Part shown: in pieces, positions 26,807 through 35,357 of the stretch | How the letters are laid out: every line of letters begins with the position of its first letter | Position numbering within the stretch: position 1 is the stretch's first letter | Source of the DNA: Saccharothrix luteola | GTDB lineage: Bacteria > Actinomycetota > Actinomycetes > Mycobacteriales > Pseudonocardiaceae | Reading direction: 5' to 3' | NCBI RefSeq assembly: GCF_020859565.1 | Contig: NZ_JAJHUO010000015.1 | Location: forward strand, 191,230 to 251,041 | Length of the DNA stretch: 59,812 nt | Notes under the pieces: model-generated | Databases searched by the model: none | What the model was told of the DNA's origin: nothing | The model's input: the letters and a program-made list of their open reading frames with translations, nothing else | Made by a program: the position numbers and the translations under genes

Positions 26807-29491
26807 TCACGGGCACAGCGGTCGTTCCGCCACACCGGGGAAGTGCGCCGCCCAGTCGACGTCCACCAGTTCGAGGCACACGTCGCCGATCACCTGGTCG
26901 ACGTCCACCGCGAGCCGCCACAGCGCGCCGCGGGTGTCCACCATCAGCAATTCGCCGTGCTCGTAGCGCACGAAGCTGAACTCCACGCCCGGTGCGCGCA
27001 GCGAGAGCGGTTCCCCACCGGTCAGGTCCCACAGCCACACCGAGTCGCGGTGCACCGCCATGACGGCGTGGCCGTTGCGGGAGAACTCGACCACGGCCGC
27101 CTCCGGGATCCCGTCCGCCTCCAGCAGCGTCCTGGACCCGTCCAGCACGGTGAGGTGCGCGTCGTCCCGGTCGGAGACGGCGAGCAGGGAGCCCGGACCC
27201 GTCACGAGCGACAGCCGCGCGTCACGGCTGAACACGGGGGTGACCCGGCCGTCCAGCGACCACACCTCCACGTGCCGCAGGTCGTCGTCGCGGCGGGCCA
27301 GGACCACGCCGTCGCCGTCGTCCAACGGCATGGCGTACTCGACACCGTCGACGGGCAAACGGGTGCGGGTGGTGTCGCCGGGGCGCCAGTGGACCGCGCC
27401 GCCGTCCTCGACGGCGGTCATGAGGGTGCCCGCCGCGTCGATGCCGAGGGGGAACGGCCAGTCGGTCATGGTGCCGGCGATGCGCGGTGCGCCGGGATCC
27501 CTCAGGTCCCACAGCTGGAACTCGTCGCGGTCGACCACCATGACCGCGGTGCGCTCGTCGGCGCTGATCAGGTTGAGGAAGCCGTCGGGCGGCACCGGCA
27601 TCCCACCGCCCCGCTGCTGCTCGGGTCCTGCCCAGAGCCGGATGTTGCCCGGCAACCCGGGTTCGGGGCCGAACTCCTGGGTCACCGCGATGCTGCCGGG
27701 CACGCGCAGGTAACCACTGCCCAGGGTGGTGGCGGTACCCGCCGCGCGGGCGAGCAGCAGCGCGTCGCGGGACTGGGTGGTGGGTGCGACGCGGTAGGCG
27801 GCCAGGGCGAGCGCCGCCGCTTCGCGCGGGCGGGTCAGCAGGTCCAGGGCGCTGTCGGCGGCGCGCATCGACAGCGTCTGGTTGCGCTCGCGGGTGGCGG
27901 CGCGCTGGGCGGTGACGGCGTAGACGGCGGTGGCGGTGAGCAGCAGGACGAGCGCGGCGAGGCAGGCGACGAGTCGCCGCAGCCTGCGCACGCCCCGCCG
28001 GCGCACCGCCTCGCGGTCGCGTTCGGCGGCCAGGCCCGCGTCGACGAACTCCCGCTCGGCCGCGTTGAGGCGGGGCGCCAGGCGGCGTGCCTGTTCGAGG
28101 TGGACGCCGCGGTAGAGCACGTCGGGGTCGCGGTCGTGGGCGCGCCACGCGTCCGCGGCGCTGGTGAGCCTGCGGTGGGCGCGCAGCGCCTCGCGGTCCT
28201 CGTCCAGCCAGCCGACCAGCCTCGGCCACGCGCGCAGCAGCGCCTCGTGGGTCAGCTCGACGGTGTCGCGGTCGAGGGTGATCAGCCTGGCCGCGGCGAG
28301 CCGGTCGAGGAGCGCGTCGCGCGCGTCGAGTTCGGCCCGGGCGACGCGGCGGCGGGTGTCCTCGGTGCCGTCACCGGGCGCGACCAGGCGTTGGAACACC
28401 TGCCGTGCCGCCTCCCGGTCCGGCCCGGGTAACGCGTCGTAGACCTGTTCGGCGGTGCGGGCCAGGGCGTGCTCGACGCCGCCCGCGTCCTCGTAGCCCG
28501 CCAACGTGAGCACCGCGCCGCGGCGCCGTCGCCACGTCTCGACCAGCACGTGCGAGGCCAGCGGCAGCGCGCCCGACTGGGCGGCGACGTCCGCGATCAG
28601 CCGTGCCACCAAGGCGTTCTCCAGCGAGGCACCCCGGCGGGCGGCGGGTTCGACGACCGCGCGGCGGAACTGCTCGGCGTTCATCGGGCCGACGAGCGAC
28701 TGCGAGCGGTGCAGCGCGTCGAGCAGCTCGGGGTGGCGGGCGCAGTGGCCGTAGAAGTCGGCGCGCACGCCGATGACGACCCGGGCGGCGCCGGCGGCGT
28801 GGGTGAGCGCGTGCACCAGCCAGCGGCGGTCGACCTCCTGGCAGAGGGTGAAGACCTCTTCGAACTGGTCGACCACGAGCAGCAGGTCGTCGGCGGCCCG
28901 GCGCAGCAGCACGCGCAGGTGCTCGGGGTCGGCGGCGAGTTCGGCGCGCACCTCGACCGCGGACCGGTCGTCGGCGAGCGCCGCGGCCAGCTCGGTGATC
29001 GGGTCCGAACCGGGCGTGATGACCAGGTGCGCGCCCCACCGGGCGGCCAGTCCCGCGCGCAGCAACGACGACTTGCCCGCGCCGGACGCGCCGAACACCC
29101 CGACGAAGGGCCGTTCGCGCACCAGCGCCAGCAGTCGGCCCACCTCGGCCTCGCGACCGAAGAACCGGTCGGCGTCGCCCACCTGGTAGGCGGCCAGCCC
29201 CACGTAGGGCGCGTCGCCGTCGTCCGGTCCCTCGGCGGCCAGCTCGCGCCAGCGGGCCGTCCACTGATCGACGTCTCCCCCGCACGCGCGGACGAACGCC
29301 TTGGTGACCGCGAGGCTGGGCAACCTCCGCCCCGACACCGCCTCGGACAGCGCGGCGGGCGAGTAGTTCGCCAGGCGGCCCAGCTCGCGGTAGGACGGCA
29401 GCCCGGCGACGCGACGCAACCGCCGCAGGTCACCGGCGAACTTCAGCACCGGCGTGTCCTCTTCGACCAGCGGACGTTCCGTGCGCGGCAC
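26807..29491 (-). CDS. nSTAND1 ATPase with XRE-like head and C-terminal beta-propeller
   Basis: This 894-residue signalling ATPase starts with a short XRE-like helix-turn-helix (SYRELGRLANYSPAALSEAVSGRRLPS), followed by an nSTAND1 NTPase with Walker A GASGAGKSS (134-142) and Walker B LLLVVDQFEE. A probable membrane helix (LVACLAALVLLLTATAVYAV) and WD40-like blades follow. The GTG at 29491 was chosen because AGGGGG lies about 6 nt upstream; a longer frame to 29695 would read through promoter DNA. Such proteins are taken to be regulated switches in signalling or biological conflict. The target is unknown and no partner gene is evident. Confidence 0.88.
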   Translation of the reverse strand: MPRTERPLVEEDTPVLKFAGDLRRLRRVAGLPSYRELGRLANYSPAALSEAVSGRRLPSLAVTKAFVRACGGDVDQWTARWRELAAEGPDDGDAPYVGLAAYQVGDADRFFGREAEVGRLLALVRERPFVGVFGASGAGKSSLLRAGLAARWGAHLVITPGSDPITELAAALADDRSAVEVRAELAADPEHLRVLLRRAADDLLLVVDQFEEVFTLCQEVDRRWLVHALTHAAGAARVVIGVRADFYGHCARHPELLDALHRSQSLVGPMNAEQFRRAVVEPAARRGASLENALVARLIADVAAQSGALPLASHVLVETWRRRRGAVLTLAGYEDAGGVEHALARTAEQVYDALPGPDREAARQVFQRLVAPGDGTEDTRRRVARAELDARDALLDRLAAARLITLDRDTVELTHEALLRAWPRLVGWLDEDREALRAHRRLTSAADAWRAHDRDPDVLYRGVHLEQARRLAPRLNAAEREFVDAGLAAERDREAVRRRGVRRLRRLVACLAALVLLLTATAVYAVTAQRAATRERNQTLSMRAADSALDLLTRPREAAALALAAYRVAPTTQSRDALLLARAAGTATTLGSGYLRVPGSIAVTQEFGPEPGLPGNIRLWAGPEQQRGGGMPVPPDGFLNLISADERTAVMVVDRDEFQLWDLRDPGAPRIAGTMTDWPFPLGIDAAGTLMTAVEDGGAVHWRPGDTTRTRLPVDGVEYAMPLDDGDGVVLARRDDDLRHVEVWSLDGRVTPVFSRDARLSLVTGPGSLLAVSDRDDAHLTVLDGSRTLLEADGIPEAAVVEFSRNGHAVMAVHRDSVWLWDLTGGEPLSLRAPGVEFSFVRYEHGELLMVDTRGALWRLAVDVDQVIGDVCLELVDVDWAAHFPGVAERPLCP

Positions 29492-29569
29492 CCTGATCCC
29501 CCTTCGACGCCTCGAATTCTCCCGGCGAAGACCACCGGCGGGCACCACCGAGGGGCGTCCTTTCCCACA

Positions 29570-29587
29570 TTGCGCAACGTTGCGCAA
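29570..29587. promoter_or_regulatory. 18-bp palindrome upstream of the nSTAND gene
   Basis: TTGCGCAACGTTGCGCAA is a perfect palindrome made of two TTGCGCAA blocks around CG, 79 nt upstream of the nSTAND start. It looks like a dimeric repressor site. No obvious cognate regulator is adjacent, unless the protein's own XRE-like head binds it. Confidence 0.5.
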
Positions 29588-29716
29588 GGCCCCGAGCGGC
29601 CTCAACCGGGACGGCCGATTCGCCTTCCACCCCCTGGTCCACCTGGCCGCTTTGCGAACTCGTAACCCGAATGGCGGATGCCGACCCAGTGGCACGACCT
29701 GACACTAACACCGCTC

Positions 29717-29730
29717 TGGGAGCGCTCCCA
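29717..29730. promoter_or_regulatory. CebR-type operator before the AA10 gene
   Basis: TGGGAGCGCTCCCA matches the 14-bp palindrome known as the CebR box in Streptomyces, where CebR represses cellulose-utilisation genes until cellobiose binds. It lies 63 nt before the AA10 start. No cebR gene is in the window. Confidence 0.9.
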
Positions 29731-29792
29731 GGTGCAAGCGGAGGCACCCGCGCACGTCCGCGTCGTCGATCAACGAAGATTTGGCGGTACAC

Positions 29793-30905
29793 ATGCTTCG
29801 CTCCTCCCAAGACGTCCCCGACCGACGCCGCCGGGCGCCGGGAACCACGACGGAGGTCGTGCCGACCCGCGGCAAGGCCGCCGTGTGGCGGGCGTCCGCG
29901 ATCCTCGGGGCCTGCCTGACCCTGCTGGCGACCGTGCTGGTCACCTTCGGCGCGGGCAACGCCGCCGCGCACGGCGCGGTCAGCGACCCGCCCTCGCGCC
30001 ACTACGGCTGCTACCACCGCTGGCCCAACGGCCCGTCGCAGCAGATGGCCACCGAAGACCCCATGTGCTACCAGGCGTGGCAGGCCGACCCGTCCGCGAT
30101 GTACAACTGGAACGGCCTGTTCCGCGAGGGCGTCGCCGGCAACCACCAGGGCGCCATCCCCGACGGGCAGCTGTGCAGCGGCGGCCTGACCTTCAACGGC
30201 CGCTACGCCGCGATGGACAAGATCGGCGCGTGGGTCGCCCCGAGCAAGCCCAGCCGGTTCACCCTCAACCTGAACGACACGTCCTCGCACGGCGCCGACT
30301 ACATCCGCGTCTACGCCACCAAGCAGGGCTTCAACCCCAAGACCCAGGCCGTGAAGTGGAGCGACCTGGAACTGGTCGGCCAGACCGGCAGGATCCCCAC
30401 GGGCAACCGCACGCCCGTCGAGATCAACGCGCCCGGCCGCAGCGGCCACCACGTCCTCTTCACCGTGTGGCAGGCCAGCCACCTGGACCAGAGCTACTAC
30501 GCGTGCAGCGACGTGAACTTCACCGACGGTGGCACCACGACCACCACCACCCCGACCAGCACCACGACCACGACGACCACCACCACCACGACGACGACCG
30601 GGAACCCCTCGGCGGGCTGCTCGGCCACCTTCCGGGTGACCTCGCAGTGGTCCGGCGGCTTCCAGGTCGAGGCGCGCGTGACCGCCGGCGCGTCGGCGAT
30701 CTCCGGCTGGACGGTCAGCTGGACGTTCACCAACGGTGAGCGGATCAACTCCTCGTGGAGCGCGGCCGTGACCACCAGCGGGTCCTCGGTCACCGCCCGC
30801 AACGCCGCTTACAACGGCTCGGTGGGCGCGGGCGCGAGCGCCACCTTCGGGTTCGTCGCCTCCGGCACCGCCGGGACGCCGACCCTCACCTGCACCGCGT
30901 CCTGA
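29793..30905 (+). CDS. AA10 lytic polysaccharide monooxygenase with CBM2
   Basis: This 370-residue secreted copper enzyme oxidatively cleaves cellulose or chitin. A long N-region and hydrophobic segment end at AAA|HGAVSDPPSR, so the mature protein begins with the copper-ligand His; the second His is in ASHLDQSYYAC. After the AA10 domain comes a Thr-rich linker encoded by ACC/ACG repeats and a C-terminal CBM2 (CSATFRVTSQWSGGFQVEARV to the closing Cys). A CebR box before the gene and the CBM2 favour cellulose. The 59-residue pre-sequence is long, so a downstream start is possible. Confidence 0.95.
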   Translation: MLRSSQDVPDRRRRAPGTTTEVVPTRGKAAVWRASAILGACLTLLATVLVTFGAGNAAAHGAVSDPPSRHYGCYHRWPNGPSQQMATEDPMCYQAWQADPSAMYNWNGLFREGVAGNHQGAIPDGQLCSGGLTFNGRYAAMDKIGAWVAPSKPSRFTLNLNDTSSHGADYIRVYATKQGFNPKTQAVKWSDLELVGQTGRIPTGNRTPVEINAPGRSGHHVLFTVWQASHLDQSYYACSDVNFTDGGTTTTTTPTSTTTTTTTTTTTTTGNPSAGCSATFRVTSQWSGGFQVEARVTAGASAISGWTVSWTFTNGERINSSWSAAVTTSGSSVTARNAAYNGSVGAGASATFGFVASGTAGTPTLTCTAS

Positions 30906-31060
30906 TCCCGTCGGGGCGCCCCCCGCCCCGCCCGCGGCGGGGCGCGCCCCCGGCGGAAACCCCCCCCCCGCCGCGGGGGGGGGGGGGGGCGGCCCGCGGG
31001 GGGGGGGCCCCCCCCCCGGGGGGGGGGGCCCCCCGGGGGGGGGGGCCCCCCCGACGTGCT
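30906..31060. other. Low-complexity G/C block, probable artefact at a terminator
   Basis: After the AA10 stop come GC-rich inverted motifs (GGGGCGCCCC, GGGGCGCGCCCC) that then degrade into alternating long runs of G and C up to the SDR stop codon. This is not normal sequence for the neighbourhood. It is most likely a strong hairpin terminator that was mis-sequenced or mis-assembled. The true distance between the two genes is therefore uncertain. Confidence 0.7.
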
Positions 31061-31885
31061 TCAGCCCGCCTGCCGGCTGAGGTGCTCCCACTTGGCGAGC
31101 TCGGCCGTGCGCGCCCGCGCCATCTCCTCGACCATGCCGTAGGCCGCACCTCCCAGGACCAGCCGCTTCGGCGGCTCGGGCAGGTCCACGACCTGCATGA
31201 GGACCGACGCGGCCAGGCCCGGGTCGAAGTCCTCCGACTCGCCCCACAGCTCGTTCAGCCAGGCACGCAGCGGCGCATAGGCGGAGTCCTCCTCGGTCAT
31301 CGTGAGCCCGAGGGTGAACAGGTCCGTCCGGTAGCCGCCGGGCTGCAGGATGGTCACCTTGATCCCGAAGCGCTCGACCTCCATCGCCAGCGCTTCGCTC
31401 ATCGCGTCGAGCGCGGCCTTGCCCGCGCTGTACAGGCCGGTCGCCGCGAAGCCACCGGCGGAGCCCATCGACGAGACCTGCACGACGTGGCCCGAGCCCT
31501 GCGACCGCAGGAGCGGGACGACCGCCTGGTTCACCCAGAGCGCGCCGAAGAAGTTCGTGTCGAGGTGGGCGCGGGCCTGCTCCTCGGTGACCTCCTCGAC
31601 CATGCCGAGCAGCGCGCCACCGGCGTTGTTGACCACGACGTCCAGCCGGCCGAACGCCGCGAACGCCCGCTGCACCCCGGCGACGACCGCCTGCCGATCG
31701 GACACGTCCAGCGGGAAGGCGACCAGCCTGCCCCCGCTACCGGCGACGAGGTCGTCCAACGGCGTGACGTCGCGGGCGACGCCGACGACCTGATCCCCCG
31801 CCGCGAGCGCGGCCTCCGTGAACGCACGCCCCAGACCACGCGAGGCGCCCGTGATGAACCAGGTACGAGTGTGTTCGCGCGTCAT
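31061..31885 (-). CDS. Short-chain dehydrogenase/reductase
   Basis: This 274-residue NAD(P)-dependent oxidoreductase has TGASRGLG near the N-terminus, NNAGG, a catalytic Ser and LYSAGK as YxxxK. The longer C-terminal part (LKs to WEHLSRQAG) is typical of the classical SDRs often annotated as oxidoreductases next to TetR genes. The ATG at 31885 gives the usual short lead to the Rossmann motif. It diverges from a TetR gene, with two related operator-like sites between them. The substrate is unknown. Confidence 0.92.
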   Translation of the reverse strand: MTREHTRTWFITGASRGLGRAFTEAALAAGDQVVGVARDVTPLDDLVAGSGGRLVAFPLDVSDRQAVVAGVQRAFAAFGRLDVVVNNAGGALLGMVEEVTEEQARAHLDTNFFGALWVNQAVVPLLRSQGSGHVVQVSSMGSAGGFAATGLYSAGKAALDAMSEALAMEVERFGIKVTILQPGGYRTDLFTLGLTMTEEDSAYAPLRAWLNELWGESEDFDPGLAASVLMQVVDLPEPPKRLVLGGAAYGMVEEMARARTAELAKWEHLSRQAG

Positions 31886-31903
31886 GGCGTCTCCCCAACT
31901 TGT

Positions 31904-31976
31904 GAGACGATACGTCCCGTCTCGATGCACGGAACCCTGACAGACACCGGGGCACAAGTCAAGACGGACCGTCTCG
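31904..31976. promoter_or_regulatory. Twin TetR-type operators between SDR and tetR
   Basis: GAGACG/CGTCTC form an inverted repeat at 31904-31923, and AGACGGACCGTCT at 31962-31974 is a perfect 13-bp odd palindrome. Both contain CCGTCTCG. Lying in the short divergent promoter, they are likely sites for the neighbouring TetR protein. Confidence 0.65.
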
Positions 31977-31995
31977 TTCCGAGTACAGTGCCGCC

Positions 31996-32595
31996 ATGGC
32001 CACCAGCACCACGCCGAACAGCACCCGTCGCAGCGAGCGGTCCCGACTGGCAATCCTCACCGCGACGCGCGAGCTCATCGGCGACCTCGGGTACGCCAAG
32101 TTGACGATCGAGGCCATCGCCGCCCGCGCGGGCGTCGGCAAGCAGACGATCTACCGCTGGTGGCCGTCGAAGGGCGCGGTCGTCTTCGACTCCCTGCTGG
32201 CGTTGAGCGAACGACCGGACGGCGGCGGCATCGAACTGCCGGACACCGGGGACGTCGAGCGGGACCTGAAGACGGTGCTGCGCGCAACGGCGGCCGAGTT
32301 CGCCGATCCCGGCTTCGAGGCCCCGATCCGGGCACTGAACACGGAGATCATCAACGACCCCGACCTCGCCGCCGCTTACCGGGAGAAGATGGAACGGCCG
32401 ATGCGCGAGGCGAAGCGCCGACGGCTGCGCAGCGCCCAGGAGGCCGGCCAACTGTCCCCCGACGCCGACCTCGACCTCGTCATCGACCTGCTGTACGCGC
32501 CACTGGCCCAACGCTGGCTGCTGCGCTCCGGCCCACTGGACGACGCGTTCGCCGACGCCCTGGTCACCGCCACCCTCCGCGCCTTCCGCCCGTGA
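31996..32595 (+). CDS. TetR-family transcriptional regulator
   Basis: This 199-residue regulator has the TetR helix-turn-helix (LTIEAIAARAGVGKQTIYRWWPSKGAVVFDSLL) and a helical C-terminal domain of the TetR_C_11 type (APIRALNTEIINDPDLAAAYREK). It diverges from the SDR gene and probably represses it through the paired CCGTCTCG sites. The inducer is unknown. Confidence 0.93.
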   Translation: MATSTTPNSTRRSERSRLAILTATRELIGDLGYAKLTIEAIAARAGVGKQTIYRWWPSKGAVVFDSLLALSERPDGGGIELPDTGDVERDLKTVLRATAAEFADPGFEAPIRALNTEIINDPDLAAAYREKMERPMREAKRRRLRSAQEAGQLSPDADLDLVIDLLYAPLAQRWLLRSGPLDDAFADALVTATLRAFRP

Positions 32596-33154
32596 AGCCC
32601 GATACCGCCACCTGCGTTCGCCGGTATTCCATCAAGTGGTCGTGACGAATCGTCACATGTGGCTTGACCGGTAATTGGGCCGCTCATGCACGCGAGCACC
32701 CACGACCTCCAGGCCGCAACCCGCGATAGGGCGGTGAAGGGCGGGCGCATCGCTCATACATTCAGGGTGCCCTGCCGGCGGATCGAAGTGGCCGCGAACC
32801 CGACTTGCCGCGGCGGCTTCACCCTCACCACACCCTGGAGTGCCATGACCGAGCCGCCAAGGTCTTGAACGCACGCACCGCGCGACGTCTGCGCCGCCGA
32901 CCGACGCCGAAGCGGTCGCGCTGCCGCGGTGCCCCGTCACCGAACTGAAGGCGCCGGGCGAACTGGCCGAGTTCGACGAGGACGAAGGTCAGGCCCGGCT
33001 CGGCATCGTGCTCCAGGCCCCGGCTCGGCGCACCACCACGCACCTCCGTCATCGTCACCACCGGCGAACCGGATGGGGATGACCGACCGGGTCGGACCAA
33101 GACCGAAAACCACTGGAGGTGCCTCATCGGCGACACACGAAAGGACGTGGATCA
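32596..33154. other. Intergenic region, possible gene remnant
   Basis: No convincing gene is seen. A short stretch around 32910-33010 on the plus strand reads like old coding sequence (TELKAPGELAEFDEDEGQ) without start or stop and may be a remnant. The region just before the next gene holds its ribosome-binding site. Confidence 0.4.
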
Positions 33155-33484
33155 GTGCCGACGTTAACAATCAATTTCGATTCCTACCGGATCCGGCATG
33201 ACGCAGGACCGCTCGCCTCGCAGAACTACGTGGCCGTGATCGAATGCCTGGCCGGCCTCGCAGAAGTAGTCAACCTTATTTTCATGAAAGAAGGGATCAC
33301 CCCTCCCCAGAACGTCAAGGCCGCCAACGGCGTCGTCCTCTTGTATTTCCCGGTCTCCCGGTTCAACGACATCTTGAACACCATCCGCTACGAAAAGCCA
33401 CTGCGCTGCGTCTTCAACTCGGACAGTTTCTGGGGCTATCTGGAGACGAACAGCAGCGAACCGACCGGCGAGCAAGAAGGCTGA
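33155..33484 (+). CDS. Hypothetical protein, 109 aa
   Basis: The GTG at 33155 follows AAAGGACG at suitable spacing. The 109-residue product has no signal peptide, and I do not recognise a family. The sequence is well mixed (FDSYRIRHD, YVAVIECLAGLAEVVNLIF, VSRFNDILNTIRYEKPLRCVF), suggesting a compact alpha/beta fold. Its base composition is lower in GC than its surroundings, which may indicate transfer. It is followed by a clear terminator hairpin, supporting a real gene. Confidence 0.7.
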   Translation: MPTLTINFDSYRIRHDAGPLASQNYVAVIECLAGLAEVVNLIFMKEGITPPQNVKAANGVVLLYFPVSRFNDILNTIRYEKPLRCVFNSDSFWGYLETNSSEPTGEQEG

Positions 33485-33528
33485 ACCGGCCTGTTGAACC
33501 AACATGGCCGTGCCTGATCACCTGACGA

Positions 33529-33571
33529 AGGGCGCGGTGCGACCGGACACACGCGAGTTGCACCGCGCCCT
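33529..33571 (+). terminator. Terminator hairpin after the 109-aa gene
   Basis: AGGGCGCGGTGC (33529-33540) pairs perfectly with GCACCGCGCCCT (33560-33571) across a 19-nt loop, 45 nt after the stop. Confidence 0.7.
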
Positions 33572-33711
33572 GTCCGCCGGAGAGGGCGGTCGTTCGATCG
33601 GCTTGTTTCCGACCCACACCGGGTGACGCCACGGCACGCATCTTGCGCAGCCTCATGCCGTACTGCTGCTCTTGACCCAAGGGTGCGCACCAACCGGAGA
33701 AAGGAACTCAC

Positions 33712-34047
33712 ATGCCGCGGCGATCGACATCCGCAGGCCTGGTAGTCCTCTACCTGGCGTCCCTCCTCTGGCCATCCCCCGCCACGGCCGTAACGAGCGA
33801 CGACCTGGAGGGCTGGTTCACGGACGATGACGTCGCCATCCGCTCGGAACCCCGTCTCTCCGCACGCATCCACGGACGAGGCTATCGGGATCACAAAGTC
33901 ACCTTGCACTGCTTCACCGTCGGGGATGACGTCGACGGGATCAAAGACTGGCTGAAGCTGACCGACCGGACCACTAACGTCCACGGGTTCTCCTCAGCGA
34001 AATATGTCAGCTTCGACTGGCACCACGAAGCTCCATCGAAGTGCTGA
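33712..34047 (+). CDS. Small secreted SH3-like protein
   Basis: This 111-residue protein has a signal peptide (LVVLYLASLLWPSPATA) and a short bacterial-SH3-like domain: VAIRSEPRLSARIHGRGYRDHKVTLHCFTVGDD, then WLKLTDR and GFSSAKYV. Such domains bind peptides or cell-wall material. Two cysteines in the mature part (HCF and the C-terminal Cys) may form a disulfide. GGAGAAAGGA precedes the ATG. No partner is evident. Confidence 0.8.
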   Translation: MPRRSTSAGLVVLYLASLLWPSPATAVTSDDLEGWFTDDDVAIRSEPRLSARIHGRGYRDHKVTLHCFTVGDDVDGIKDWLKLTDRTTNVHGFSSAKYVSFDWHHEAPSKC

Positions 34048-34260
34048 GGGCCAGCCGTCGACCGCACGGCTGGTCGACCTGCCCACGGCACGCCGACTCG
34101 CCGTGCTGGGGCGCGAGCCGCCGGCGAAGGTCTGGCAGGTAATCGACGAGGTCGCGCTGCGGCGCATTGCCACTGGTGCCGATGGCACCTTCGCCCCGCG
34201 CTTCGCTGAAGTCCCGCCCTGCGTAGGACATCCGGTTCTCACGCCCCACCTCGATGTGTC
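34048..34260 (+). pseudogene. Fragment of a DUF5753-type regulator C-terminus
   Basis: A frame open through here reads ARLVDLPTARRLAVLGREPP, then KVWQVIDEVALRRIATGADG. This resembles the DUF5753 domain that follows the helix-turn-helix in actinomycete XRE regulators (pattern: ..WxVxDExALRR..). There is no helix-turn-helix, start or proper end, so it is a remnant. Confidence 0.5.
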
Positions 34261-34263
34261 TGC

Positions 34264-34554
34264 CTAGGGCGGTCGTGTCATGACGCTGGTGCGGGAACCG
34301 ATCCACCCGAACTGGCCGGTATCGCCGCGGCAGCCGGGTTGATCGTCAAGGGTGCATCCGGGCGCCCTTGAGCGCCTTCTCCAACACGCAGATGTGGGAT
34401 CCATCCCACCGCATCCGACGGCACGGCACACCCCCGCAAACGCGCCGCGACCGGTGCCGTCAGCATCTCCCCCGTGGGACACTAACCCCTGAGGGCGGTC
34501 ACCATGGGTAACCGAATCGTCCCCAGCCTCGTGTTCGGCGGCCACCCCGAGCCG
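34264..34554. other. Unassigned interval between remnants
   Basis: I see no supportable gene here. Open frames on both strands lack ribosome sites and recognisable motifs. It lies between the DUF5753 fragment and an IS5-like fragment and is probably decayed sequence. Confidence 0.4.
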
Positions 34555-34830
34555 AGGACTTTCCCACCGGATGTCCGCTGCGGTGAGGGCGTCGATGATG
34601 CCGTAGGCGCGGGCTGCGGTCAGGTACTGGGCCAAGCCGGGCAATGCGGGCGACGTCCAGAGCAAGCGCCTGACTGGGTCGGCGACGACCTGGACATTCA
34701 TGCCGTGGCGCTTGCGCTTTCCGGAGTAGTACGCCGGTCGGTTGCGATGCGGTCGATGCGCAGCAGGGTGCCGTCGAGGACGACGTGGATGTAGCGGCAG
34801 ACGGTGGCCAGGCTGAACAACAAGCCCGCA
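34555..34830 (-). pseudogene. IS5-like (DDE_Tnp_4) transposase fragment
   Basis: On the minus strand the sequence reads LDGTLLRIDRIA, a frame change, then YYSGKRKRHGMNVQVVADP, LLWTSPALPG and LTAARAYGIIDALTAADI. These are the central catalytic segments of the DDE_Tnp_4 transposases of the IS5 group. Both ends are missing and the frame is broken, so it is inactive. Confidence 0.75.
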
Positions 34831-35111
34831 ACCTGCTCATGGATTTGGGCGACCGGGCCGACGCTTCCGGTTCCTCATCCCCGACCGGGCCGGCCAGTTC
34901 ACCGCCTCGTTCGACGCGGTCTTCTCCGGTACAGGCATCCGGGTTGTGAAGACCCCATCAAGGTGTCCACGAGCCACCGCCGACCACACCAAGCCCTCCA
35001 ACTCACACCACCACGGCAGGACCATCCGACCGCAGAGCCCAATTGAACCTCAATACGCCGACGACCAGTCCTTGGCGGTCTGATCAATGAGTACGAACCC
35101 ACAGCAGCATA
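34812..35111 (+). pseudogene. Integrase-core transposase remnant (internally deleted)
   Basis: The plus strand reads QARNLLMDLGDRAD, then FLIPDRAGQFTASFDAVFSGTGIRVVK, then HRRPHQALQLTPPRQDHP, and ends GGLINEYEPTAA with a TAA at 35109. It closely matches the larger copy at 54295-55250 but lacks the middle of the catalytic domain and has frame shifts. The 3' end marks one terminus of the element. Confidence 0.8.
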
Positions 35112-35357
35112 AGCGTAAGTCAGAGCACGTGGCCTACTGTCGAAATTGGTTCACCGATCGACACGAACACGTACGGGTTGTGGTGACCCCGCAGCCACAC
35201 GGCGCACTCGAGTGGCTGCGGGACTCTACCCACGTCGTGTTTCGTTTACCCGAACAGGCGACGATTGCAGAGTGGTCGCCCACAGGGGGAAGCGCGAACC
35301 GCCTGACAGCCTGTCGAGGCTGGACGTTTCAAGACGATGAGACGCTCTTACGTCAGT

